Shown here piece by piece: positions 17,523 through 26,326 of a stretch of 64,000 nt of DNA. Origin of the DNA: Zeaxanthinibacter enoshimensis (GTDB taxonomy: Bacteria; Bacteroidota; Bacteroidia; Flavobacteriales; Flavobacteriaceae). Within the stretch, counting starts at the first letter, position 1. Each line of letters opens with the position of its first letter. The translations under genes were made by a program, and so were the position numbers. The notes under the pieces were generated by a model that saw only the letters and a list, made by a program, of their open reading frames with translations, did not search any database and was not told where the DNA came from. Where the stretch lies: contig NZ_SNYI01000003.1 in the NCBI RefSeq assembly GCF_004362865.1, positions 434,001-498,000 of the forward strand. The letters run 5' to 3'.

Positions 17523-18224
17523 TTATTTAAGGTTCAGTACATCTTTCATGCTGTAGACACCCGTCTTTCCCACGATCCATTCCGCAGCAACCACGGCACC
17601 CAGCGCAAATCCTTCCCGGTTATGGGCGGTATGTTTTATTTCCAGCGAATCTACAGAACTTTTGTAAGTTACTGTATGTGTTCCGGGCACGGTTCCTTCC
17701 CGTTTGGAATAAATAGGAACGATCGCTTTCCCTTCTTCATCAAGTTTCCACTCCTTGTAGTTGCCCTGTTCAATGATCCCTTCGGCCAGGGTGATAGCAG
17801 TCCCACTGGGGGCGTCGAGTTTCTGGGTATGATGGATCTCCTCCATCTCTACCTTGTATTCCTCTAACTGGCTCATCATTCCGGCCAGGTACTTATTAAG
17901 CTCGAAAAATATATTCACTCCAAGGCTGAAGTTAGAAGCATAGATGAATCCACTCCTGGTTTCCCTGCAGATCCGAACGGCCTCCTCGTAGCGTTGTAAC
18001 CAGCCTGTGGTACCTGAAATTACGGGCACCCCATTCCTGAAACAACCGGTAATGTTATCAAAGGCTGCATCGGGCATGCTAAAATCAATGGCGACATCCA
18101 TATTACTGTAGTCAATAGAGAGACCTGCCTGGTCTACCCTGGCGACAATCTCGTGGCCGCGTTCCACAGCAATGTCTTCGATCATTTTTCCCATTTTGCC
18201 GTAGCCGAACAAGGCGATCTTCAT
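17523..18224 (-). CDS. dapB: 4-hydroxy-tetrahydrodipicolinate reductase
   Basis: A 233-residue NAD(P)H-dependent enzyme of the diaminopimelate/lysine pathway. The Rossmann motif FGYGKMGK is at the N-terminus; DFSMPDA and ISGTTGW follow; the catalytic box is MEEIHHTQKLDAPSGTA (His and Lys); the C-terminal HNREGFALGAV closes the domain. Length is on the short side, as in other Bacteroidota. It starts 3 bp after the DUF5683 stop. Confidence 0.95.
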   Translation of the reverse strand: MKIALFGYGKMGKMIEDIAVERGHEIVARVDQAGLSIDYSNMDVAIDFSMPDAAFDNITGCFRNGVPVISGTTGWLQRYEEAVRICRETRSGFIYASNFSLGVNIFFELNKYLAGMMSQLEEYKVEMEEIHHTQKLDAPSGTAITLAEGIIEQGNYKEWKLDEEGKAIVPIYSKREGTVPGTHTVTYKSSVDSLEIKHTAHNREGFALGAVVAAEWIVGKTGVYSMKDVLNLK

Positions 18225-18227
18225 AGT

Positions 18228-18869
18228 CTATAATTTGATGGTAATAGCCAGCCCGTAGTTAGGGTCGGAATTAATGGGATGATATTCCAGGTAAGGTTTG
18301 AGCTCAAGACTCAGATCTTCATCCACGTTAAATTGTTTCAGGTGGGCATCAACATTGGCATCGATGATGTTCAGCGCATAGAGTCCGATGGTGATCACCA
18401 GCGCCAGATCCCTGTCTCTCTGGTAACGTTCCTGTGCATCCTGCAAGGCCTCATCGGAAAGGTCCGGACTCCCAGGTACGACTCCGGAATTATTGATGTC
18501 GTAAAACTCATCATCGGTAAAGCCTGCTCTTCTTCGCTTGAAAGCATCACGGAAACGATCATATAGATCATCGTTGTAGATATAGGCGTAAACCCCCGTA
18601 CCAATAGCTCCGAATACGATCGGTACTTTCCAGTAACGTTGGTTGTAGATCTGGCCCAGTCCGGGTAATACAGCAGAATAAAAAGCTGCTTTACTTGGTG
18701 CCAGAGGATTTATAGCTTTCTTTTTAACCCGGTCTGCCTTCACAACTACCTCCGGGTTGCTTCTGTCTACTATAGTGTCCTGCTCGGTCTCTCCGGGTTG
18801 TACTTCCTGCGCGTGCATGGGAAGCCCCAGAATCATCACCAGGCAGAAAAACAGTAGATTCTTAGGCAC
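18228..18869 (-). CDS. DUF5683 exported/membrane protein
   Basis: A 213-residue protein with a signal peptide (residues 1-20, ending MHA) and a DUF5683 domain from about 55: LAPSKAAFYSAVLPGLGQIY, KVPIVFGAIGTGVYAYIYND and a later hydrophobic LALVITIGLYALNIIDANVD. Three hydrophobic segments point to an inner-membrane location. The function is unknown, but the position between parB and dapB is conserved among Flavobacteriaceae. The start overlaps parB by 8 bp. Confidence 0.85.
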   Translation of the reverse strand: MPKNLLFFCLVMILGLPMHAQEVQPGETEQDTIVDRSNPEVVVKADRVKKKAINPLAPSKAAFYSAVLPGLGQIYNQRYWKVPIVFGAIGTGVYAYIYNDDLYDRFRDAFKRRRAGFTDDEFYDINNSGVVPGSPDLSDEALQDAQERYQRDRDLALVITIGLYALNIIDANVDAHLKQFNVDEDLSLELKPYLEYHPINSDPNYGLAITIKL

Positions 18870-19767
18870 CTGTGAGTAATTTTTTTAATCGCTCAAATTC
18901 ATCTTTAGAACCAAAAGATATAGTGATCTTACCTTTACCACGCTCCGATGCTTTTACCTGTACATCGGTCTCCAGGGCATTTTGTAAGTCCTTTACACTT
19001 TCTTTGGCAAAGGCCGGAAGGGATTTTTGTTCCTTAGAGGGCGATTCTTTTTTAGTACCTCCCTCGTGATAGGTCTGCACCAGTTTTTCTGTATCCCTTA
19101 CGGAAAGGTTTTGACCAACGATCTTTTCGTAAATGTCTATCTGGTCCTCTTTCTTCTCTACGTTGACCAGGGCACGACCGTGACCCATGGAAATAAAACC
19201 ATCGCGCATCCCGGTTTGGATGATGGGGTCTAGCCTAAGTAGTCTGAGGTAATTAGTAATGGTAGAGCGTTTTTTACCCACCCTTTCACTCAATTTTTCC
19301 TGGGTGAGCTGTATCTCCTCCATAAGGCGCTGGTAGGAGAGTGCGATCTCGATAGGGTCAAGGTCCTGTCGCTGGATGTTTTCAACCAGCGCCATTTCCA
19401 GGGACTCCTGGTCATTGGCTATCCTGATATAGGCAGGGATAGTTTCCAGCCCTATCATTTTGGAGGCACGGTACCTTCGTTCCCCGGATACCAGCTGGTA
19501 AGTGTTAAAATCCAGTTTCCTTACCGTGATCGGTTGTATAAGTCCCAGCTCTTTGATAGAAGAAGCCAGTTCTTCCAGGGCTTCATCGTTGAAATTAGAA
19601 CGAGGCTGGAAAGGGTTCACCTCTATACTGTCCAATTCCAATTCCACGATATTCCCAACCAACTGGTCGGCATTCTTATCAGATACTGACTTTATGTCGT
19701 TTTCAGGGTCTTTCAGCAGTGCGGAAAGTCCCCTGCCTAACGCTTGTTTCTTGATTGCCTTCGCCAT
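18862..19767 (-). CDS. parB: Chromosome partitioning protein ParB
   Basis: A 301-residue DNA-binding CTPase. The N-terminal ParB/Sulfiredoxin domain has VNPFQPRSNF, ELASSIKELGLIQPITVR and the GERRYRA box (about 96-102, CTP/clamp formation). The central helix-turn-helix is around 143-170 (TQEKLSERVGKKRSTITNYL). The C-terminal dimerisation part begins after the charged linker. It spreads from parS sites; I saw no canonical parS in this window. The start shares one base with the parA stop. Confidence 0.95.
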   Translation of the reverse strand: MAKAIKKQALGRGLSALLKDPENDIKSVSDKNADQLVGNIVELELDSIEVNPFQPRSNFNDEALEELASSIKELGLIQPITVRKLDFNTYQLVSGERRYRASKMIGLETIPAYIRIANDQESLEMALVENIQRQDLDPIEIALSYQRLMEEIQLTQEKLSERVGKKRSTITNYLRLLRLDPIIQTGMRDGFISMGHGRALVNVEKKEDQIDIYEKIVGQNLSVRDTEKLVQTYHEGGTKKESPSKEQKSLPAFAKESVKDLQNALETDVQVKASERGKGKITISFGSKDEFERLKKLLTGA

Positions 19768-20540
19768 TATACTTTCTCCTTGTTTTTCTTCAAGAGTTCG
19801 CTGGCCATGTTCAGGTAATTCGTCGCTCCTTTACTGGCAGCATCATACTTTATGATCGATTCCCCGTAACTTGGGGCCTCTCCCAATCTAACATTCCTCT
19901 GGATGATGGTATCAAAAACCATGTCCCCGAAATGCTTTTTCACCTCTTCCACTACCTGGTTAGAGAGGCGCAGGCGCGAATCGTACATCGTCAGGACCAT
20001 GCCTTCAATATCGAGGTCCGGGTTATGGATCCTTTGCACACTTTTAATGGTGTTCAACAGTTTCCCGAGGCCTTCCAGGGCAAAATATTCGCATTGGATG
20101 GGGATGATCACGGCGTCTGCCGCTGTAAGTGCATTCAGGGTTAGTAACCCCAGGGAAGGCGCACAATCGATCAGTATATAATCGTATTGTTCCCTCAGCT
20201 GGCCGATGGCCTTTTTCATCATATCCTCCCGGTCATCCTTGTCGACCAATTCTATTTCAATCGCTACCAGGTCTATATGCGACGGGATAAGGTCTACATT
20301 GGGAGAAGAGGTCTGGATGATCGTTTCTTCTGCAGTTTTGGTGTGCTCCATCAACTGGTAGGTGCCCAGTTCTACTTCATCTACGTCTATACCTAGTCCT
20401 GATGTGGCATTTGCCTGGGGATCGGCATCGATGATCAATACTTTCTGTTCTAATACCCCGAGCGAAGCTGCAAGGTTCACTGTGGTGGTGGTTTTACCTA
20501 CTCCACCTTTCTGGTTGGCTATAGCAATGATCTTGCCCAT
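19767..20540 (-). CDS. parA: Chromosome partitioning ATPase ParA (Soj)
   Basis: A 257-residue deviant-Walker ATPase: NQKGGVGKTTTTVNLA (signature Lys and Walker A Lys), IDADPQANATSGLG, and YDYILIDCAPSLGLLTLNAL. It lacks the N-terminal helix-turn-helix of plasmid ParA, as chromosomal Soj proteins do. It moves ParB-bound origins. It is first in the parA-parB-DUF5683-dapB-lepB run; two perfect palindromes lie upstream. Confidence 0.95.
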   Translation of the reverse strand: MGKIIAIANQKGGVGKTTTTVNLAASLGVLEQKVLIIDADPQANATSGLGIDVDEVELGTYQLMEHTKTAEETIIQTSSPNVDLIPSHIDLVAIEIELVDKDDREDMMKKAIGQLREQYDYILIDCAPSLGLLTLNALTAADAVIIPIQCEYFALEGLGKLLNTIKSVQRIHNPDLDIEGMVLTMYDSRLRLSNQVVEEVKKHFGDMVFDTIIQRNVRLGEAPSYGESIIKYDAASKGATNYLNMASELLKKNKEKV

Positions 20541-20629
20541 GTTCGTACAAGTTAGGGGTTAAAAATACGATTAATTAGCTTGACAAAAAATGTAATTTGT
20601 TAACAGTAAGTGAATAACTATACCTGCCA

Positions 20630-20665
20630 TAAGGCCTTAACTGCATGCTTACTGCAGTAAAAGCA
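20630..20665. repeat. Two adjacent palindromes upstream of parA
   Basis: TAAGGCCTTA (20630-20639) and TTACTGCAGTAA (20649-20660, extended with small asymmetry to 20646-20665) in the 136-bp gap between parA and the mutase gene. They could be operators or part of a transcription end for the mutase operon; there is no T run. Confidence 0.5.
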
Positions 20666-20676
20666 GCTGGTCAGAC

Positions 20677-22854
20677 TCAATCCCGTTGTGTAAGTAATTT
20701 CTCAAGGATTTCTATGGCTGCTTCGCTTATCCTGGTGCCCGGTCCGAATACGGAAATGGCACCTGCTTCCTTAAGATATGGGTAATCCTGTTTCGGGATC
20801 ACACCGCCTACGATCACCATGATATCCTCGCGGCCGTATTTCTTCAACTCCCCGATCAGTTCCGGCACCAGGGTCTTGTGTCCCCCGGCGAGAGATGAAA
20901 TTCCCAGGATATGCACATCGTTTTCAACTGCTTGCCGCGCCACTTCGGCAGGGGTCTGGAAAAGTGGGCCTATGTCTACGTCGAAGCCCAGGTCTGCGTA
21001 ACCTGTAGCAATTACTTTTGCACCCCTGTCATGTCCGTCCTGTCCCATCTTAGCGACCAGTATTCTCGGGCGGCGGCCTTCCGATTCGGCGAATCGATCC
21101 GATAATTCGCGGGCTTTTTTAAATCCTTCGTCTTCTGCCATTTCTTTAGAATATACTCCAGTAAACGTTTTAACTTCTGCGGTATGACGGCCATAGGCCG
21201 CTTCCAGCGCATCGCTGATCTCTCCGAGGGTGGCCCGGGCTTTTGCAGCCTCTACGGCAAGTGCCAGCAGGTTCACAGATTTCCAGTCCGCAGTGGCTGA
21301 TGCCTTGGGTTGCTCCTGCTTTTGTCGTGCCGCCTCCGTGAGCCGTTCCAGAGCTTTTTTTACTTCCTCCTTATTCCGTTGCTTCTTGATAGTATCTAAC
21401 CGCTGCAGTTGTTTCCTGCGCACCTCCTGGTTATCTACCTCCAGGATCTGTAGTTCATCCTCCTCGGCCTGCCGGTATTTATTGACCCCTACAATGCATT
21501 CCTGTTTGCTGTCAATCTTTGCCTGCTTCCGGGCCGCTGCTTCCTCTATTCTCATTTTCGGAATACCTGCTTCAATGGCTTTGGTCATTCCCCCGAGTTC
21601 AGCTACCTCGTCCATCAGGACTTTCGCTTTCTTACAGAGTTCATCCGTGAGCGATTCAACAAAATAACTTCCCGCCCAGGGATCCACTGTCCTGGTCATC
21701 CCGGTCTCCTGTTGCAGGAATATCTGGGTATTCCTTGCAATACGGGCCGAGAACTCGCTGGGCAATGCAATGGCCTCATCAAGTGCGTTAGTGTGCAGGC
21801 TCTGGGTTCCTCCAAATACGGCCGCTGCAGCCTCAATAGTGGTCCGTGCCACATTATTAAAAGGATCCTGTTCGGTTAAACTCCATCCGCTGGTCTGGCT
21901 GTGCGTGCGCAAGGCCAGGGATTTTGGGTTTTTAGGATTAAACTGTTGCATCTGCTGTGCCCAGAGCAACCTGGCAGCCCTGAGTTTGGCAACTTCCATA
22001 AAGTGATGCATCCCAATACCCCAGAAAAAGGATAATCGTGGGGCAAAATTATCGATATCCAGGCCGGCTTCCAGTCCTGTCCTGACGTACTCAAGCCCAT
22101 CAGCCAGGGTATAGGCCAGTTCCATATCGGCCGGGGCACCGGCTTCGTGCATATGGTAGCCGGATATACTGATACTGTTAAATCGCGGCATCGCCTTACT
22201 GGTATATTCAAATATATCTGCAACCAGTTGCATGGAAGGGGTGGGAGGGTAGATATAGGTATTCCTGACCATGAATTCCTTGAGGATATCATTCTGTATG
22301 GTCCCTGCCAGCTGTTCGGGAGAAACCCCCTGTTCCATGGCAGCAACAATATAGAAGGCCATGACCGGGATCACGGCCCCGTTCATGGTCATGGAAACAG
22401 AGATCTTATCCAGGGGCAATCCTTCAAACAGGATTTTCATATCCTCGACAGTGTCTATCGCTACACCAGCTTTCCCAACGTCTCCTACTACGCGGGGATG
22501 GTCGCTGTCATATCCCCTGTGAGTGGGCAGGTCAAATGCCACTGATAGTCCTTTTTGGCCGGCAGCCATGTTTCTGCGGTAAAACGCGTTGCTTTCTTCC
22601 GCTGTACTGAAGCCTGCATACTGTCGAATGGTCCAGGGACGCTGAACATACATGGTAGCGTAAGGTCCTCTTAGATAAGGAGGGATTCCCGCTGCGAAGT
22701 CCAGATGCTGAAGGCCCTGCAGGTCTGCTTCATTGTAGCATGGTTTAATGGCAATACCTTCTGCAGACATATAGGCCTGCTGCGACTTAGCCGCTTCAGC
22801 GCTGTTCTCGCGGTTATGTTCTATGCTCAGGTGCTGTATGTCTCTTCTACTCAT
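20677..22854 (-). CDS. scpA: Methylmalonyl-CoA mutase, large (catalytic) subunit
   Basis: A 725-residue adenosylcobalamin enzyme interconverting succinyl-CoA and methylmalonyl-CoA. The N-terminal TIM barrel has [36 protein letters not shown] and [16 protein letters not shown]. The C-terminal B12 domain carries [10 protein letters not shown] (cobalt-binding His near residue 605), then [13 protein letters not shown] and [11 protein letters not shown]. It supports propionate formation or propionyl-CoA use. The start overlaps the small-subunit stop by 8 bp. Confidence 0.96.
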   Translation of the reverse strand: MSRRDIQHLSIEHNRENSAEAAKSQQAYMSAEGIAIKPCYNEADLQGLQHLDFAAGIPPYLRGPYATMYVQRPWTIRQYAGFSTAEESNAFYRRNMAAGQKGLSVAFDLPTHRGYDSDHPRVVGDVGKAGVAIDTVEDMKILFEGLPLDKISVSMTMNGAVIPVMAFYIVAAMEQGVSPEQLAGTIQNDILKEFMVRNTYIYPPTPSMQLVADIFEYTSKAMPRFNSISISGYHMHEAGAPADMELAYTLADGLEYVRTGLEAGLDIDNFAPRLSFFWGIGMHHFMEVAKLRAARLLWAQQMQQFNPKNPKSLALRTHSQTSGWSLTEQDPFNNVARTTIEAAAAVFGGTQSLHTNALDEAIALPSEFSARIARNTQIFLQQETGMTRTVDPWAGSYFVESLTDELCKKAKVLMDEVAELGGMTKAIEAGIPKMRIEEAAARKQAKIDSKQECIVGVNKYRQAEEDELQILEVDNQEVRRKQLQRLDTIKKQRNKEEVKKALERLTEAARQKQEQPKASATADWKSVNLLALAVEAAKARATLGEISDALEAAYGRHTAEVKTFTGVYSKEMAEDEGFKKARELSDRFAESEGRRPRILVAKMGQDGHDRGAKVIATGYADLGFDVDIGPLFQTPAEVARQAVENDVHILGISSLAGGHKTLVPELIGELKKYGREDIMVIVGGVIPKQDYPYLKEAGAISVFGPGTRISEAAIEILEKLLTQRD

Positions 22855-24226
22855 CTTCCAGTCGCTTTTTTTCGGATCCTGCTGCGAGTCTCTTTTCTAA
22901 TATCGGTTCTATCCACGTTTTCCTTGGCCTGGGATTCCTGAAGGGGTCAATTTCCAGGTTATGTTTCATCTTGTCTTCAGGATTCTCGTATTTATTGGTT
23001 CCTACCAGTATTTTTTCTCCCCGCTCAAAAGCCAGCTGCTCTTTTTTAGCATTTTCCCTGATCTTTTTCTGGATATTATGATTTTTTAATTGAGCCAGGA
23101 AACCGCCCCCGGCTTCGATCTGTTTAAAGAGTTGCAGGGCTTTTTCAGCCAGTTGCCTGGTGATCGTTTCTATGTAATAACTGCCTTCAGCAGGATTGGA
23201 TACTTTGTCCAGGTGACTTTCCTCTTTTAGTAAAAGCAACTGGTTACGGGCAATACGATCCCCGAATTCATTGGGTTCGTGGTACAAGCTATCATAGGGT
23301 AAATTCACTACGGTATCGGCATTCCCGAGCACGGCACTCATGCACTCGGTCGTGGTACGCAGCATATTCGTATTATAGTCATAGAGCGTCTTATTTCTCC
23401 GGGTTGGTACGGCAAGGATATGACACTCGGGCTTAAACCCGAATTCTTTAGCCAGGGTGGCATACAATAATCGTAACGCCCTTAGTTTAGCGATCTCGAA
23501 AAAATAATCAGAGCCTACCGCCACACGAAAGACTGCCTGCCCCAGGTTTTTACCCTCGTTATGGTTGAAGTACTCGCTAATATGTGCCAGCCCGTAAGCG
23601 AGTTGTTGCACATTATTGGCTCCTGCATTCTGGTAAAGCGCCATATCCACACTGTAAGTGTGAAAACTTTGTTTCCCCGAGAATTGCTGCAGGATCTCAT
23701 CCCAGCTTTCATGGTCCTGTTGCTGATCTTTAAACCAGTTCCCGGTCCGGGCCAGGTTCCCTATGATATCTGAATGAAAATAGATTCCCGCAGGGTTTTC
23801 TGGTGCCACCTTTGCCACAGTATCCAGATAGGCTCTCGATAGGAATCCGAAGAAGAAATGAACCTTAACTCTTTCCAGGTCAATCCCCGCAAGCAGGATT
23901 CCCGGTGATACAGCTTCAGAAGAAACTTTGAAGATCAGCGTCTCTGTCCCCTTTTTAAGTATGTCTAAGGCTTTGGAATTTGCGGTCCCGGCATCATCAG
24001 CGTTGATTAATTCTCCAAGGTACCAGGGCTGGGGGCACTTTGCCGCAGAAAAGGATTCGTGACCTGTGTCTTCATGATGGTAAAACGGTTTTACCTTAAT
24101 ACCTTCCGGCGATTCCCAAACCAGGGTTTCGGTATAATCTGCACCTTTCAGGTCTACCTGGATCTTCTGCTTCCATTCCTTGGCAGTAACCGGGGCGAAG
24201 TCAAAGTGCAATTTTGTCTTTTCCAT
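22847..24226 (-). CDS. mutA: Methylmalonyl-CoA mutase, small subunit
   Basis: A 459-residue homologue of the mutase barrel that pairs with the large subunit in a heterodimer. It aligns with the barrel part ([39 protein letters not shown]) but ends without a B12-binding domain, so it is structural rather than catalytic. This is shorter than the small subunits of some bacteria that keep a degenerate B12 domain. It overlaps the large-subunit gene by 8 bp and the DivIC-like gene by 1 bp. Confidence 0.92.
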   Translation of the reverse strand: MEKTKLHFDFAPVTAKEWKQKIQVDLKGADYTETLVWESPEGIKVKPFYHHEDTGHESFSAAKCPQPWYLGELINADDAGTANSKALDILKKGTETLIFKVSSEAVSPGILLAGIDLERVKVHFFFGFLSRAYLDTVAKVAPENPAGIYFHSDIIGNLARTGNWFKDQQQDHESWDEILQQFSGKQSFHTYSVDMALYQNAGANNVQQLAYGLAHISEYFNHNEGKNLGQAVFRVAVGSDYFFEIAKLRALRLLYATLAKEFGFKPECHILAVPTRRNKTLYDYNTNMLRTTTECMSAVLGNADTVVNLPYDSLYHEPNEFGDRIARNQLLLLKEESHLDKVSNPAEGSYYIETITRQLAEKALQLFKQIEAGGGFLAQLKNHNIQKKIRENAKKEQLAFERGEKILVGTNKYENPEDKMKHNLEIDPFRNPRPRKTWIEPILEKRLAAGSEKKRLEDE

Positions 24227-24552
24227 TAGGGTTGGTCTTTAATGCTGTCTTCGTATTCTATAAGATAGATTTCCTCGTTTTTCTTTTTGAGGTAATACTG
24301 TTCCCGGGCGAATTTCTCAATTTCCTTGGGATCTGAAAGTTTTTCGATGATCTCTTTATCCTTGGCAATTTCCTGCCTGAGGAATTCCTGTTGCTTTTCG
24401 AGCTTGCGGATCTCCTTTCTCAGCTCTAAATGGATAAGCAGGGAATTGGTGTCGAAAAAAAGCATCCAGATCAAGAATACAGTGAGGATCAAAACGTACA
24501 TGTTACTTACGATCCCAAACCATTTCTTCTTTTTTAGATCTTTCAGTTTCAC
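24226..24552 (-). CDS. Septum formation initiator (FtsB/DivIC family)
   Basis: A 108-residue protein with one membrane segment (about residues 13-32, IVSNMYVLILTVFLIWMLFF) followed by a coiled coil (about 38-78, RKEIRKLEKQQEFLRQEIAK) and a short end containing FAREQYYLKKKNEEIYLIE, the conserved FtsB/DivIC box. It would join the FtsQ-FtsL-FtsB divisome complex. It overlaps udk by 4 bp and the mutase small-subunit gene by 1 bp, an arrangement common in Flavobacteriaceae. Confidence 0.88.
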   Translation of the reverse strand: MKLKDLKKKKWFGIVSNMYVLILTVFLIWMLFFDTNSLLIHLELRKEIRKLEKQQEFLRQEIAKDKEIIEKLSDPKEIEKFAREQYYLKKKNEEIYLIEYEDSIKDQP

Positions 24553-25157
24553 AGCAGTTTTTCGATTATAATAGTTCTCACGATGTCAACGGCAACCGTG
24601 TTGTATTTATTATTCGGTATAATAATATCGGCGTGTTCCTTAGTGGGTTCTATGAACTGGTCATGCATAGGTTTCAGGGTAGTCTGGTACCGGTACAGGA
24701 CCTCGTCTATATCCCTGCCGCGTTCATTGATATCCCTTTTTAATCTCCTGATGAGACGCTCATCAGAATCGGCATGAACAAAAATCTTTATATCAAACAT
24801 TTCCCGGATCTCGGGGTGGGTCAGGATAAGAATCCCTTCCACGATCATCACCTTGCTCGGGGGGGTATGCACGGTCTGACCTGTCCTGTTATGCGAGGCA
24901 AAGGAATATACCGGTTGTTGAATGGATTTTCCCGCACGGAGCTGGGTGAGGTGCTCTCCCAGTAATTTGAAGTCGATTGCCTTGGGGTGGTCAAAATTGA
25001 TCTTTCCCCGTTCTTCGAAAGAAAGATGTGACAGATCGTTATAGTAAGAATCCTGGGATATTACACTGACCTCCTTGTCCGGTAATTCTTCAATGATCTG
25101 ATTGACAACGGTTGTCTTTCCGCAACCTGTTCCTCCCGCGATTCCAATGATCAGCAT
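24549..25157 (-). CDS. udk: Uridine kinase
   Basis: A 202-residue P-loop kinase of the pyrimidine salvage pathway that phosphorylates uridine and cytidine. Walker A GIAGGTGCGKTTVVNQI, the substrate loop ISQDSYYNDLSHLSFEE, NFDHPKAIDF, and VEGILILTHPEIREMFDIKI (Walker B-like) followed by RLIRRLKRDINERGRD. It is the first gene of the udk-divIC-mutA-scpA run. Confidence 0.95.
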   Translation of the reverse strand: MLIIGIAGGTGCGKTTVVNQIIEELPDKEVSVISQDSYYNDLSHLSFEERGKINFDHPKAIDFKLLGEHLTQLRAGKSIQQPVYSFASHNRTGQTVHTPPSKVMIVEGILILTHPEIREMFDIKIFVHADSDERLIRRLKRDINERGRDIDEVLYRYQTTLKPMHDQFIEPTKEHADIIIPNNKYNTVAVDIVRTIIIEKLL

Positions 25158-25252
25158 CTGCTATAATTTTGGTCCAAAAATAAGGATTTGAGCCGAAACG
25201 AATAGTGCTTAAAATGCTTTTTACAAACCCGGGCCGATAGCCTGTAAATTAA

Positions 25253-26326
25253 TCAGGGTTCATAGATTACGCCGCTGCTCGAGTCTTTTTGAGCGCCGGT
25301 GACGGAACATAGCACGTTCTTCTCTCCCTCGCAACGCATTGCGCCCATGAGGGCGAAAACAAGAGCTTCCTTAAATTCGACCAGGGTACGATCCGGGATG
25401 ACGACTTCTGCCAGATCTGCCAGCATTTCCTTCAGCGTTTCGGTAAGAAAGGGATTAAAAGCTCCACCGCCTGTTACAAGAACCCGGGAGCTGGTTTTTT
25501 CAGCGTGTTGTTGTATCGCTATAGCTACCTGCTGGCAGATGTGGTGCACCGAAGTGTGGAGCAGGTCTTCCACCGGGTAATCGTTGTTTTCAATAAGGGG
25601 AACAACCTCCTCCAGGAACCATTCGTATCCCGTGGATTTAGGCATGGGCTGGCTGTAGTACGGCAGGTTATTCAATGCTGTCAATAGATCTTTTTGTAAA
25701 ACACCCTTTCGGGCCAGGGCACCGTCTTTATCGTAGTCCATTCCGATCTTCCCAACGATATGGTTAAGTACCATATTGGCAAGGCCGATATCGTAAGCCA
25801 CCCTTTTCCCGTTTTTCTCAAAGGAGATATTACTGATGCCTCCAAGGTTGAGGCAGAATTCGTAATCGCCAAAGAACACCCTATCTCCTATAGGAACCAG
25901 GGGCGCGCCTTGCCCCCCCAGCACCACATCCTGGGAACGAAAATCAGCTACAGTTCTCAAACCACTGGCGTGAGCTACATTCTGGCCATAGCCTAACTGG
26001 AAGGTGTAACCAGCTTGTGGCTGGTGGTGCGAGGTATGCCCATGACTGGCAATGAGATCGATCTCCAGTCCATTTTCCGAGGCAAATTCCCTGGCTCTCT
26101 TTCCAAGCCAGGATCCGTATTCATGGTGCAGTCTCAGCAGTTCCGTGGCCGGTAACTGGATGGAATCTTTTAACCTTTGTCGCCACTCAGCCGTATAGGG
26201 AATGCTTTTATGTGCTTTTATCTGGTGCTGCCAGCCATTCTCTTCCCTGCTGATATGGCAGTAAGCAAGATCCAGGCCATCCAGGGAGGTCCCGGACATC
26301 ATTCCAAGTACTTTATATTGTGTCAT
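25253..26326 (-). CDS. anmK: Anhydro-N-acetylmuramic acid kinase
   Basis: A 357-residue ASKHA-fold kinase that opens and phosphorylates 1,6-anhydro-MurNAc to MurNAc-6-phosphate. Signatures: MMSGTSLDGLDLAYC at the N-terminus (ATP phosphate loop), SHGHTSHHQPQAGYTFQLG, VADFRSQDVVLGGQGAPLVP with the catalytic Asp, NLGGISNI, and LVTGGGAFNPFL. It is the last gene of the five-gene minus-strand recycling set; its product feeds MurQ. Its start overlaps the GH3 stop by 4 bp. Confidence 0.95.
   Translation of the reverse strand: MTQYKVLGMMSGTSLDGLDLAYCHISREENGWQHQIKAHKSIPYTAEWRQRLKDSIQLPATELLRLHHEYGSWLGKRAREFASENGLEIDLIASHGHTSHHQPQAGYTFQLGYGQNVAHASGLRTVADFRSQDVVLGGQGAPLVPIGDRVFFGDYEFCLNLGGISNISFEKNGKRVAYDIGLANMVLNHIVGKIGMDYDKDGALARKGVLQKDLLTALNNLPYYSQPMPKSTGYEWFLEEVVPLIENNDYPVEDLLHTSVHHICQQVAIAIQQHAEKTSSRVLVTGGGAFNPFLTETLKEMLADLAEVVIPDRTLVEFKEALVFALMGAMRCEGEKNVLCSVTGAQKDSSSGVIYEP

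Noticed and set aside
18862-20676. A parS centromere near parAB
   Set aside because: I looked for GTTnCACGTGnAAC-like sites around parAB and in the gaps and saw none; the palindromes near 20640 do not match.
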